From Paramacrobiotus metropolitanus (Eukaryota > Tardigrada > Eutardigrada > Parachela > Macrobiotidae), in the NCBI RefSeq assembly GCF_019649055.1, contig NW_026570528.1:1-58879 (forward strand): 58,879 nt of DNA, read 5' to 3'. Below, one piece after another: positions 18,311 through 30,381 of this stretch (positions are counted from its first letter, which is position 1; each line of letters begins with the position of its first letter). The notes beneath the pieces are model-generated. The model was not told the origin of the DNA and did not search any database. It worked only from the letters and a program-made list of their open reading frames with translations. Made by a program: the position numbers and the translations under genes.

Positions 18311-18436
18311 TTCAGTTCGGCTCTAAACCGGTTCACGCGGTTCGGCTCCAAACCGGTTCAATCGGCTCCAAACCGGTTCAACTGAAAACCGGACCGAAAC
18401 CGAGCCGAACCGGACCGAAACCGAGTTGACGGTAGA
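18311..18436. repeat. AACCGGTTCA / CGGTTCGGCTC repeat cluster
   Basis: Short units AACCGGTTCA (three copies) and GGTTCGGCTC, in direct and inverted orientation (GAGCCGAACCGG), fill about 120 bp between the viral 3' motif and GLYAT copy A. The right border of the viral element must lie in or next to this tract. No long terminal inverted repeat could be confirmed. Confidence 0.5.
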
Positions 18437-19322
18437 CTAGCGGCATATCTTCTCCCACGGACCTGCGATTGGGAGAATTGACCGTTGCGTATCGTGACTT
18501 TGTCGTTGCCAACTGCAACTATGGACATCCAGGATGGCGCTACCTTTTTCACCACATGTTGAGCCGCGGCTTTCCCAGTGTCGCTCTTTTTAGTGGCGGG
18601 AACGAACCATTGGCGTACTGCATGTACCTGTTGCATGGCTGTATCGGCGCTGTCTACGTGCACCACGCTTACCGTAATCGCAGTCTGTTCAAGATCATGC
18701 TCGGGCATTTATTAGCTAAACTGCGCCTGGCTGGAGTGCCATCCACATGGGTGCAGACCATGCACTTTCCCCTGGAACAGCAGCTGGCGGATCTGCGGTT
18801 TTCGGCGGAACGGAGTATACGAAAGGCGGTGCGGCCTTCCTCACGTGGGTTCGCTATACTCCAACGGCATTTGCACCCCTTGTTGAAACGGAGCGGCAGG
18901 AGGATCATGTGCAGTTTCAAGTTAGTAAGGAGTTCCAGGACTGGTATGATGGTGCTTCGGATTGGTGTGCCGATGACCGCGAGACATGCCGTAGGCGGTC
19001 TTCGGAAGCCGAGAAGCAGATTGAGCAAGATAATGGAAATGACCCTGCTGGGGAAGCGGTGAGGGTGCTAGCTGCTAGTGGACGTCGCAAATCTTTGCGA
19101 GCGAGTAATGAGCTTGAAGATGGATTTATCAAGGAGAGCGACGATCTGATGGTTGGTGACGGCGAACTGGACGAGGAAAATGAGGATAGTGATTGGGAAG
19201 AGAGTGATATCGACGACCCGAGCATCATCAGCGACACAGATGGGGAAGAATGGGAAACCGGTCCGGTCCGCATCAATTACCACTGCTTACAGTTTCGATC
19301 TTTGATTGCTGTGTTTCCCTAG
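18437..19322 (+). pseudogene. GLYAT-like copy A: isolated last exon, frame-shifted
   Basis: Corresponds to exon 4 of copy B: LRLGELTVAYRDF, then the FR47/GNAT-like acyltransferase core PLAYCMYLLHGCIGAVYVHH. The frame changes near the TTTT at 18799-18802, after which FGGTEYTKGGAAFL and an acidic tail follow in another frame. Exons 1-3 are not found upstream; instead the viral element begins there. Copy A was probably truncated or split by the viral insertion. Confidence 0.65.
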
Positions 19323-20002
19323 CTATACCCAACTATGTTGTTATGACGTACGACCTGCTTTGTTGTTTTTTGTTAATATAGCTTTTGTTCGTAACTATCC
19401 GATTGTTGCTTCATTTTGGTGGTCGAACATTACAGTACTTGAAATCGGTTTAGTTTTATAACTTTTATCGTACTTGTTTCATATGAGTATTTGTAATCAT
19501 ATATACTTTGTGCAGGTTTCGGAGCTGGACTGGAACTTTATATTATGACTTGAGTTCAAACACTTCAGTTGAATCAAATAATTGCAATAAGCCATAAAGG
19601 TATGTACTGTATTTCGATGAGCGTTAATAAACTAGCATGTCTGCTCCACTTACCATCGTGCTAATGTTTTACCGACTTGATTATGTAAGGCGTTTATGCA
19701 TACTCTCGACTTCCGACTGCACTAGCAATTTATGGCTCTGAAGTATCCCTGAAACAGCTGACCATGTGTACACTGATCGTGAGTAGTATGTTTAAGTAAC
19801 CACGGTGTTGTTGATCGTTTGTGCTTTATGGTTAGGTTGGTTTTACTGCCTCAGTGCCTACTCGTAGTACCTATTCACTTTACCTGCAGCTCTATCACAG
19901 CACTGTCATATTCTGCTTTACGCGTTTACGTGTTGCAAATTTAATTCGGGTTTATTCGATACGACATTTCAAACATGACTTTTTGAACGTATAACATGAA
20001 GA
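19323..20002. other. Intergenic upstream region of GLYAT copy B
   Basis: No gene. Parts (AGCATGTCTGCT, CATACTCTCGACTTCC) recur upstream of copy C near 22.27-22.36 kb, so the promoter region was duplicated with the gene. Confidence 0.5.
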
Positions 20003-21952
20003 ATGGGTCGGAAAAATAAGCGCCGAATTACGCTATCGAACGAACAATTGCAGACGCTCCTACCATGGCTGGAGCAACAGTTTCCAAGCAGCTTGCCGGT
20101 AAAACCTTAGCTTAACTATATCTATATGTACTGTCTTATGATTTTAAAAAATATGATATTCAAACCAAAACTTATCTCTGTGTTGTCCATGCTTAATCAT
20201 AATGTTTTGTACCAAGGTGTACCACATGGCGTGTAATATTATGGAAAACCGTTTCTCCTTCCCGAAAACCATCTTCATCGTCGATAAACTGCCCACGCCG
20301 TCTGTGATTGTCTGCAAACTGATGTGCATTCACGGTTTGTCACGTACAGATGCTCGCAGAGGTTATATCCCGGCATTCAACGGTCACCAGCTGGTATTTG
20401 TATATGCCGAGCCAGCCAAGAAATTTGTCGCTTTTCGGGCTATGTTACGGGACGTTTCGGCACTCTTTAATTGGCGCAGAAATATGACGTTCATCGGTAT
20501 TAGACGATACATCAAATAAAAAAATAATTCTATGTATTTCCAAGTGGTTTTCACAAGATTAGATTTCTGAAGTGGGTGCCCGTATAATATCTCATAGACT
20601 CATACTGCTGGTAGATGTGGATCCCGGTGTTGGAAAAATATTGCTATCCCTCGAGGATCGTGATTTCGCACTAGTACCGTCAACAGCAGGACGTCCAAAC
20701 GGGGAGCTAGTATTTAATTTCGACTTGGTCCGTTGTGAATTCCAACGGTAAGGATGATCTTTAGTACGGGTAGTTTTTGTTTGATACACTCCAGAAAGAG
20801 ACCGAATTCGAAAGCCACGTACGTACACCTATAAGCCCGGTGAATTATAAGCAGAAATACAGCTTGATGGGTAACACCGCAACTACACGCCCAGCTACGC
20901 CACACTTTTACACGTTACGCGCATTTGGCATGATTAATGCACGTCAAAATTAATATTGGTATCGTATAAACATATCATTCTATCGTAAAATCGAGGGATT
21001 CATCAATCGAATTCATTTATCATAATATTTCGTTGTAGAATCAATTAAATATATCATTACAAAGCGCCAGCATCGCACTTCATATGTACAATATTAGCTG
21101 CACTTTAATCCTTCACACAAGAGATTAATCACCCGGCTTGTCCATCCCCTCGAATATAAGATAATCCGTCCCCTCAGCTGACTGAGGCAGTTGAATCACT
21201 TCCCGAAAAGCATAGTCAAACGCTTTTACTCTTTTAGATATCCGGTACCCGATGATCTGATGCTGGGACGCCTCAGGATTGATCACGCCGAGCAGATCGT
21301 GGAAGAATGTCATTACGTTAATCCATCCTGGATAAAAGTCTTCCAGTACCTGCTGTTCCATGGTTATCCCAGCATGGCATTGTTCGACAGCAATGATATG
21401 CCCATCGCCTACTGCATGTACATGCCGCACGGCTGCATCAGCGCCGTCTACGTGCACCCTTCCCATCGTAACCGGAATCTGTTCCGCCTTGTGCTCGGAG
21501 AATTACTGGTGTGGCTTCAGACACGAGAGATACCGTCGGTTTGGATGCAGACCATGAATTTTCCATTAGCATCGCAGCTGGAAGTTATTCGCGGTTTTGG
21601 CGGGGAAGAGTTCAGGCGCGGCTATGCTATGTGCTGGATGACGTACAGAGCGCCACGTGTTTATCGTGGTCCTCTTCAAGTTGCTCCCGATCGACAGCAC
21701 ATTCGCCGCAAAACGGGGCCGAGGCCGAACAACGAAAACTTGACTGACGATGATTGTGGTCTGCAAATCTACGAATCAGCAACTGAAGAAGACGGGAGTG
21801 CCGATAGCGATTTTTACGACCCGAAAGAATCGAGCAATCGAAAGATCCGAGAAATCCTGTCATTCGGTAAACCTGGCAGATCACGAGGACCGGGTGCGTC
21901 GTTGAACACAGTGGAAAAATTTCCGATAAGCCGGAATATCCATTTGGTATAA
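20003..21952 (+). CDS. Glycine N-acyltransferase-like protein, copy B (four exons, 407 aa)
   Basis: Exons 20003-20098, 20217-20496, 20615-20747 and 21238-21952 join in frame (phases 0, 1, 2) with GT-AG sites; the same sites recur in copy C, which supports the model. The first three exons make a GLYAT N-terminal domain (PWLEQQFPSSLP, VYHMACNIMENRFSFP, FIVDKLPTPSVIVCK). Exon 4 encodes the FR47/GNAT acyl-CoA-binding domain: NPSWIKVFQYLLFHGYPS, PIAYCMYMPHGCISAVYVHP, HRNRNLFRLVLGELL, then PSVWMQTMNFP. The C-terminal tail is acidic and Ser-rich (YESATEEDGSADSDFYDP) and is not part of the catalytic fold. Such enzymes conjugate acyl-CoA to glycine or related amines. This is probably a host gene; the exact substrate is unknown. 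Confidence 0.65.
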
Positions 21953-22613
21953 CACTGGAAGCGGAAGATAAAACTCACTAAAAAAAGCAATCTCTACTGT
22001 AGCGACTCCTTGATGATCCGACCATTGGCGCAGTCTGGAGCGATCTTCTGCATTCTCATTTCTGGCGGAGCATCGCTATTATTCATCACACTATATTTTT
22101 GTTATAGTACTTCTTGCACGATTACCAGGCTTCACATTCTAGTTGCAATTGTGCTTCACATTTTATTTCGAAAAACTAACAAGTTAGACTTCGACAACAC
22201 ATCGGAAAGTTGCTACTCGACATATCATAATGGTAAAAAATACTGATAAGCGATTAAACGATAATTGATTAGCATGTCTGCTATTCTTGTTACCATGCTG
22301 ATACTACCGGCCGGGATATGCATAAGTTTGCGCAATGTGCATACGTACTCTCGACGTCCCACTATAGCTACACCCGCAGTATAGGTGCGCATCGGGTTGG
22401 AAGAACCATTGAAACTGCTGACTTGTGTACACTGTTGTGTATGTTTGAAATAAACAACTTGTTTATGCCTCTATGGTGAGGTCAAGTAAACCTGAATATT
22501 TACAACTTAACCAAACAGAAAGCTTTAGCCTTCTGCTCCATGTTTTACGCACACTGTTGCGTGATGTTGCTATATAACTTTTCAAACTTTACGTTTTGAA
22601 CGAAGCTCGAGGA
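21953..22613. other. Intergenic upstream region of GLYAT copy C
   Basis: No gene. Contains a TATATAA near 22571, about 40 nt before the copy C ATG, and sequence paralogous to the region upstream of copy B. Confidence 0.5.
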
Positions 22614-23596
22614 ATGGGTCAGATAAAGCTATCCAAGACTAAATTAAGAAGCATCCTACCATGGCTGGAGCAGCAGTTTCCAAACAGCTTGCCGGTAAAA
22701 CCGATCTTACTGCTCTATACTGTGTTATGGCTCAAAACGTTTTATGCAAACCAATACTAATTTTAAAACTTTTGTTTTGCCATGTATTCAGGTTTACCAC
22801 ATCGCATGCAATATTTTGGAGAACCGTTTCTCATACCCGAAAATGGAATTCATCGTCGATAAAATGCAGACACCGTCGGTCTGCGTCTGCAAACCTGTGC
22901 GTAGCAAAACGACCCGCGATTATATCCCGGAGTTCAATGACCACCTGCTGATATTTATACATTCCAACCAATCCGAGCAATGCCGGGTTTTCTGGGCCAT
23001 GCAGTGGAATGTGCCGGAACTTTTTAACTGGGGCAAGGATATGACGTTTATCGGTATTAACGAAACCGTATAAACGAAGCTTACTTTTCAAAGATAATTA
23101 TTTTGCAAAGTTCTTGTAGACGTGGATCCGACTGTTGCACAAATACTGTTGTCAGTGGAAGATCGTGATTTTAAACATATACCTCCAGCAGAAGGGTGTC
23201 CAACAGGAGAACGTGTGTTTAATTTCAACCTGAGCCGTTGCGAAATCCATCGGTAAGGAAATCGTCACATTTTGCAGTGTGGCATTTGACATCTTCAGTT
23301 ACTTATCTAAATGAGCGCAAATACAGTAATAAGCGTTGAAGCGCAAATACAGTAATAAGCGTTTATGGCGGTAATCATGGCTTTTAGGTATCCGATGCGC
23401 GATGACCTGAAACTGGGAATCCTAACAGCTGAGGACGCCGAACAGATCGTCCAAGAATGCCATTACGCTAACCCATCATGGATAAAGGTCTTCCAGTACA
23501 TGCTGTCGCATGAATTTCCCAGCGTGACGTTGTACGACGACAAGGATAAGCCCATAAGCCCGCGTACTGCATGTACATGTTGCACGGCTGCGTCGG
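22614..23596 (+). pseudogene. GLYAT-like copy C, 5' half (split gene)
   Basis: Exons 22614-22694, 22792-23053, 23120-23252 and 23388 onwards mirror copy B exactly in splice sites and phases. The coding sequence has a 5-bp insertion near 23551-23560 that breaks the frame in the PIAYC motif region. It is then cut at CTGCGTCGG (23588-23596) by the long-TIR transposon. The remainder of the gene resumes at 47206. Confidence 0.75.
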
Positions 23597-23877
23597 GGCT
23601 GGGGGTAAAACGTGGCATTGGCACCTGCCAGTGGCACTGCCAATGGCATGGCGAGCGATAAAACCTGGAGACTCTGGCAACTGGCAAGCAATAAAACCTG
23701 GCAGATGCCGCATAAAATGTGGCAACTAATAAGTTTTTGGTCTACTGCATGGTTCTCGAAAATTTTGCCAGTACACTGTCAGTTTAACACGTAAAGTGTT
23801 AATCACCATTAACACCATTATCGACAATGCACGAAGTGCTTAAGTAAGTGCCCGCATAAACAATTTGAAAAGGTCAC
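23597..23877 (+). repeat. Left terminal inverted repeat
   Basis: Pairs with 46949-47205 on the opposite strand. It contains internal short repeats (ATAAAACCTGG twice; GGCAACTGGCA) that could be transposase-binding sites. Confidence 0.8.
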
Positions 23878-25706
23878 ATTGCATTTTGCGGTAATGCCAT
23901 AAAACAGAACCACAGGTCCACAAGGCGCGTTATAAATACTTACAATCGCGGTAGACGCGGCACTCACAGATCTACGAGTAGCCGCTGGAATATGCCTCGC
24001 GTTTAACCGAAAAGCAGCATGATACTGTAATCGGTTAATCGGGTGCAGTTGATTGATGAAAGAATGAAATATTCAGTTTTCTCCGCACACTCATTTCGTG
24101 GTTTAACTTGCGATGGCTGCCGTAAATCAACGCCAGCGATAAAGTAATTAAACACTTCTGTCAAAGCCAAAACACATTCGATCTAATTTTATGAGATCAA
24201 CTGGAAATATGAACGTTTACTAACATATTCAATTGGTTTTACCAATTATTTTCTGGATAGCCGTATTTCAGCACAGTACTGTACTATAGCATGCAAAATT
24301 GTTCGCACATAAACATTTTTCGCAGCAATTCTAAACTCATTATAATTCTCACTCTCCAGTAGACCGACTCAGGAATTAGACGTTATACTACTGGAAAGTG
24401 GACACAAACAGTGATTGTATTGTACTCAAATTTGCATCTACATACACATTGTATGAATAATTTGTGTAAAGCATATACCTGTACAGTGTACACTAGTCAA
24501 ACCGCTGATAAAAATAGGTAACCGAAATTCTCATATACTCTATTACGTGAACTGTACTGGCGGGGGATGGCTGTACATAACTAATTATTAATAACTATAC
24601 AGATACGTATGAGTATGTAATACTGCTTCCTTATCAATCAAAACTGATAATAAAGTATGACTTGTGACGACACAAGCAGACGAAACCAAGCGGTATCAGC
24701 TAACAGGAATGGATTTCTTTATAATATTTTTGATGTACGATATGTGGGCACGTTAAAATCTCTTGCGTTGAAACGTTTACATTTGACTCTGATTCCGACG
24801 CTATGTTTAGATAGCCTAACAATAGATTGCCGGCTCCTGCCGTAATACCGTCATGTTCATGAAACGAAATGTGGACTTCCTCAAGGTAAACAGGATCATA
24901 GTAGAACACACTACGTGAAAATAAATTCATGTTAGTCTGCATATGCGTTCTCAGTATTCGACTATTATGCCAATCTGCGTAAGAGATAATAAATTCATAG
25001 CTTACTTTGCGTTTGCACGTGTTTTGCCTTAATTAGTAATAACATTCACATGGATATCTCCTGTCGGAAATATCCAAAAGGTATCACACCCAACAAGAAG
25101 TAGCGCGCAAATTCAGATTGAAGTTAAATCTAAAATTTCTGCGTTCTGATCAACTAAATCCCGAGTATAAACTACGTATAAAGCGAAGGTCGTTTTGCTC
25201 ACTTCCGGGAAATAAACCAGAGCCCCGTGTCGTTTTTCTCACGGTCGTGTCGCCCAAAAATTTTATTCGAATCTAAAATAATGCTAATAGCAAAAGCGTT
25301 TTCTTGTGGTTTCTTATTTCTTCTTATATTTTCATGCTTTCTTAGGTTTTCTTAGGTTTTCTTACGTGATCCCAGGTTTTCTTAGGCTTCCTTTTTTGTG
25401 TGTTTTCTTATTTTTCCCTACGTTTTCTTCTGTAATTTTTTATAATTATGTTTCCTTAGCTGCATTTGTACACTCTCAGTTCGGAAATATAGCACTGCCC
25501 CTGTTTTCAGTGTTATTTATGATTCGAATCAAATTGTTAGGCGAAATGTCCCGTATGCGAAATGTCCTGTAGGCGAAATGGGTGGCAGCCACATTTACCT
25601 TAATTTCATGCACACTAAAGCTCATATTCTGTGTATGTGTAATTTTGCCGGAGGTATAAACAGTGCAACAAAAGTCGAGTAAAAGCAGGACCAAGTGGCC
25701 TGTCAG
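23878..25706. other. Interior of the long-TIR transposon, no gene recognised
   Basis: AT-rich, with many stops in all frames. Near 25310-25440 there is a pyrimidine-rich run with repeated TTTTCTTAGG units. No transposase motif is seen. Confidence 0.5.
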
Positions 25707-26086
25707 TGACGGAATACGGTGTACGGTAGCGGCTTAGTACAGTACGTTTTCCATCAGTACTCGTACATGTTTGCACTTTCTAGCATTTTCCTTTGTTCTC
25801 GGATATACTTTTGGCTTTTCTAACCGGACGCACTTCGCGTCTATATAAGTCCGAGAGTTGCCGTTTATTGGGTGAGTTCTCTCATTCTGAAGTTGGGCAG
25901 TGTCGGAGTTTTTCTATTAAAAATATATCGTCGGGATGCAGTGTATTCTCGCTTCGCGTAGATCGTAGTTCTACACATATCTCTAGGCTATGCCACATTG
26001 AAATTATCAGCTCATTCTCTGTCGTTGAGTCAGGTCGGTAGGATTGATATTACGGTATTATCCCTCTCGTACTCGTCTCTCCGTCA
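25707..26086 (+). repeat. 5' LTR of the Gypsy element
   Basis: 380 bp, TGACGG...CCGTCA, directly followed by TGGCACCCACCG, a possible primer-binding site starting with TGG; the matching tRNA was not determined. TATATAAG lies near 25842. Confidence 0.85.
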
Positions 26087-26820
26087 TGGCACCCACCGTC
26101 AGTTCGAACCTTTCCTAGGCCAAGCTAAGTAATATGTGAATTGTGTGAAATATTGATTCCCAGGTGCTCAGTCCGGGTACTTCGGTACTGACTGGACGGA
26201 TGTCCGGGCAGATCTCTGCCGACCGGACGCCTTAAATAAGTAGTCCGGGTACTGGCGACAGGTGGGTTGGTGGTGAGCCAATTCTGCCTGTGCCTGCGAC
26301 CCACGACGAAAAAATAATTGTCCGGGAGCTTTGCTCTGTCTGGACGCTGTGCAGTTTGTCCTGCCAGCTGATCGATGCAGGGATAACCTGTATATCGATC
26401 GTGAGCACAGATCTGGGTAAAATCTAACTACAGTAGGGACTCAATTCTCCTGGCCAGGGATTAATGTTCCCGAATAATTCTTATCCAGCGAACAGACGTG
26501 TTCCTGGTAAATCTGAAGCAGAACTTGCGCAACGAAACTGCGAGTAGACAGAGTCGAAAGCAGAATTCTAAAGCTGAAGTACGTATGCTGAGAGCAGTGC
26601 CGAAGCATACAAAGTGTGCACACAAAATTTTGAGCGTAGCTAAAGTGTAGACAGCAAAAGCAGTGCTTGAGCTGTACAAAAGAAGCCTGTGTTAACGAAC
26701 ACGGAGAACAAAAGGCGTAGCTGAAGTATCCGGGTGAAACAAAAGAAGTTTCTCGGATTTAAACAGAAGAAGTCAGTGCAACGAGCGCTGAACAAAGACG
26801 AAAAGTGAAAAATCTGAAGA
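26087..26820 (+). other. Leader of the Gypsy element
   Basis: Untranslated region between the 5' LTR and gag; no reading frame is supported. Confidence 0.5.
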
Positions 26821-28757
26821 ATGGATATTTCGAAAAGCACGGCGTCACAGCCGGTAGTGCAACCGAAGTTTACAAGACAAACAGTAAAGCAAGGTGCAGC
26901 AGAGCTGATACCGGATGAGTTTATCGTGCCAATTGGCTTTAAAATCGAAGCATTCCTGAATGAACTGAATATCGCAGTCCCTAAATCAGGAATATGTGGC
27001 AAAGATTTCGTAACTTACGACAATGATGAAGCCAAAATAGGAAAGCCGCCGACAGGTTGGCGAGTGTGGCTGGAGCACAGAGAGCTGCCGCAAAATATTA
27101 CAAAATTGTTCACTGTTGAAGCGTACAAAGCTGCGATGCAGAAGTTTACCTCGCAAGTGCAAGCTGTTCAAAGTGCAGCTGCAGATGCGTATGAAAATGC
27201 TGGTGAAACTGTGGAAAAGGTTGTTTCCCCTTTTGCTCTTGTACAGCATAGTAAGGAGCAGGAAGTTGATAACACAGTTGCCACCAATATCGACAAAGAT
27301 ATGAATGCGAGTATCATTGATGAAGATGTGCCAACTGGTGGGGTTGAACCACTATCAGCACAGCCGTTCTTTCAGCGTAGTACAGTGGCTCCCGGTCAGA
27401 GCGATGAACGTGATAAAACGATGGACGTGATACATCCATTACATGCTGCAGTGAGACAGTTTGCTCTTGATCAAGAACAGTTTGACAACACTGTTCTGGC
27501 ATGGGAAGGCAGAATTGAAAATGAAAAAGATCTCATTGAAATGAAAGAGATCGCTAAAGCCGGTTTAAATGCAACGGAAGAAATGCACATGAAGTTTGTA
27601 AAGGCTAACACGTGGTGTCATACACTAAGTGATGACAACGATGCCTTGAAGGGAGATGTGAAGAAACGAGATGAAAAAATAAATGATTTGGAAGAAAAGA
27701 TGAAGAAGCACGACGAAGAGTGCAAAGAAAATGTGAAAAAGTTGAATACTGACATTTTTAATTTACGTACTCAAAATGATAAACACAAAGACGAAGTTGA
27801 TCGAGTACGCAATACAAACAAAAACCTGGAAAAGCAGTGTCATGATTCAATGGTCAACAGTGATAAACTGCAACGTGACCTTGTGCGTGCTCAGAGAGAA
27901 CGCGATGATCTGCAAGTTAAACTAAAAGCAGAAGAATCTCGAGTCGATGCGGAGCTGAAAAAAGAACGTGACGATCTGCAAGGTCAATGGATATGCATCG
28001 AAGATGAGTTCGATAAAGCCAAAACACGTGAAAAACAGCTAGCCGAGTGGGAGGCTTGGCTGCAGCAGTAGGAAGACAGTTTAAAAACTAAAGGTAAGAG
28101 TGTCAGTGGTCAAGCTGAATCCCGGGTACATATCAGTACATTTGAACGGGAAGCGGCATTTGATGCAGCTCCGAAGTCAACAGCTGGTCAACCGTCGCAG
28201 GCAGATTCCAGCCGTCGGGTGGAGTTTAAGGAAACCCACCGCAGTCGTGATTATGTACCCTTACGTAATAATGATTACGAGTACAAAAAAGATATGCGCC
28301 GAGCAGAAGACGCGCAGTGGGATGATGCGCAGTACGATCATCACGAACAACCGCGTGAAAATACTCGTACAAACGAGTTGATTGAGCGCAGTATAGCGCT
28401 GATGGAAAAGTTTGAGAAGAGTGGTAAAGGTACGAAAGAAAAAACTCACTATCCACAAAACTATAAGGGCACGCAGGAAGTGGAAAAGTGGAGAAATTCA
28501 TACTTGACTGCGAGCGCTGCCAAGATTTGAATGGTTGGGATGACAAGCAACTGATCGACAAAGGTTTGTCAAACTCACTCAAGGATGATGTATATTTGTG
28601 GTACGCAGACCACAAAAAGAGAAAGCCCGATAAAGATTGGAAGTACTGGAAGGAAGTACTTCTCAGTCACTTCTCTTCGGAGAGTGATCCCGCTGAAATA
28701 CGGCAGGCAATGTACGCTCGCGTATTCACCGATGCACATACGGTAAATTCATACGTG
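26821..28757 (+). pseudogene. gag: Gypsy gag, 5' part
   Basis: The ATG at 26821 opens a 416-codon frame. Residues about 210-415 are a long coiled coil rich in Lys/Glu/Asp. A TAG at 28069-28071 interrupts the frame, which stays open beyond it to 28530. A small duplication near 28480-28495 (GTGGAAAA/GTGGAGAAA) shifts the frame to one running DCERCQDLNGWDDKQL, a retrotransposon-gag-like capsid segment. The gene is then cut at CGTG (28754-28757) by the inner LTR element and resumes at 39088. The long coiled-coil N-terminus is unusual for Gypsy gag. Confidence 0.7.
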
Positions 28758-28977
28758 TGGTAGACGCTACCAAGCCTAACCTATTTTTATCCTATATTGC
28801 ATGTAGTCGTACATCTGTAACATCCGATGTGCGATCGTTGTGTTGTACTCGTATATTCTGGTAATGGTTAAAAGCCGGGTGCAGCCGGAATTAAGCATTG
28901 ATTAGTTGCACCAAGCCGCAGAACATCGGCGGCTCTCGCTCTCCCATCTCATTAAAGTCTATTTCATTTCATACTAT

Positions 28978-30280
28978 AGTAATTGCGCATAGGCGCATCA
29001 GGGATTTACTTACACCGAAATCAGCGTTCACTTACATACAAAGTATGCAAAACCACGCCAGTTTTCACGGCTTGCGTGTATGTCTGTCCGTGTTAACTGG
29101 GACGGTGTGCGCAAAACACGCAGGACGCACGTACTTCAATAGGCGACGCTGACATGTACAATTTACACGTGCTGTTTATTGCCGATATCTACTGAAATTA
29201 CTACTTTACTCTTTCTGGCGTCAGAAATATAAATGCCCTAGTTCGCAACTTGAAATCTCACCAAGCTGACATCGCACAACAGCAGAATGATAGTTATTTG
29301 CCCAAATACCTTCCTCTAAGTAGCCAGATAAGCGGGAACCCGCAACCACATGAAAAAGAAAAATTACAAATATGATCGCTTTATGGCATTATCTGAAAGC
29401 TTTGGTTGAAATTATTTCACATACTATCACAGCCGTAAAATATTGAAAATAGTCCTGTGATTGTCTAGCTTACCATGCATGGCTTTCCAATCAATAAAGG
29501 CTGGCAAGAATCAATCACAGTTCTCAAAAGGTAAGTACTACAGCATTAAAAACAGCTAGCTGGCTGACCAGCACGCAGGGTTCCCCACAAGATAACGGAA
29601 GAAACGTCAACAACAATGTTTTGCAGATTCCAAGAAAGCGGAAAAGATTTGAAATTTTTCCAGCTACTTCTTAGTCTATCTGCACAACTTGCTGAAGTAC
29701 TTGTCCACAAAGTATGTGAATGGGTACAGGGTAAACAACACATGCCCATAAAACACTGATTACAGCTCAGACGCAAACAATTGGGAATCCAGTGAGCACT
29801 AGCAGGCTACTCTGCATGATCTCCGTCAGCAAATCGTTAAATAAGAAAGCCTTTCACGCGGAAACGCCATTTATGTGGATCAATATTTTAAAAAGTAGAC
29901 TGAAATTCAGTCTATATAATAATCTCTGATTTAGTCCCTAAAATAAAGAGCACAGCTAGCAAGTTTTTCTTGAACTCAAAGTACTGAATCTGTACCACGT
30001 GGTTTCGAATTTTGCCATTGGCCGTGGGCAGCCTCGATCTAACTAAAAATGCTAACCCTCCAATCAAAAGCGCAGAAACGCGAAGTTTGTAAGTAACAGG
30101 GCGTCGCTTAGACCCGTTACAAGGTACGCCCATCTGTGTAACGGTTTTCGTCGCTGCCCTGCGACAAACTTCGAGCAAAATGGACTTACATCCAAGCCCA
30201 GCCAATCAGGCGTTTTTCGAGCTTCGATGTAAGTAGGTAAAGGGTAAACTTTGTAGGTAATTCGTGTTGGCGCACGGACT
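28978..30280. mobile_element. 1.3-kb insertion inside the 5' LTR of the inner element
   Basis: The intact 3' LTR shows the pre-insertion sequence. The insertion is flanked by ATACTAT (28971-28977, 30281-30287). Ends read AGTAATTGCGC and, inverted, AGTCCGTGCGC, an imperfect 11-bp TIR; a second subterminal inverted pair is CTTACACCGAA/CTTACATCGAA. No coding capacity. A non-autonomous DNA transposon of unassigned superfamily; AGT ends and a 6-7 bp duplication would also fit a Polinton-derived miniature element. Confidence 0.65.
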
Positions 30281-30368
30281 ATACTATGTATTCGTATCTC
30301 TATACTCGTATATTGCATATACTCATAGTGTTACGTAAAGTAATGTTAGCAGCACGGGTGCTAACATT

Positions 30369-30381
30369 TGGTGCCGAAACC
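30369..30381 (+). promoter_or_regulatory. Primer-binding site of the inner LTR element
   Basis: TGGTGCCGAAACC, two bases after the 5' LTR end, is complementary to the 3' end expected of a tRNA-Phe. Confidence 0.65.

Noticed and set aside
24700-24942. 80-codon minus-strand frame in the long-TIR transposon
   Set aside because: No motif, no transposase similarity and no supporting splice signals.
28978-30280. tRNA or SINE head within the 1.3-kb insertion
   Set aside because: No A and B box pair or tRNA-like fold was found by eye; the ends look like DNA transposon TIRs instead.
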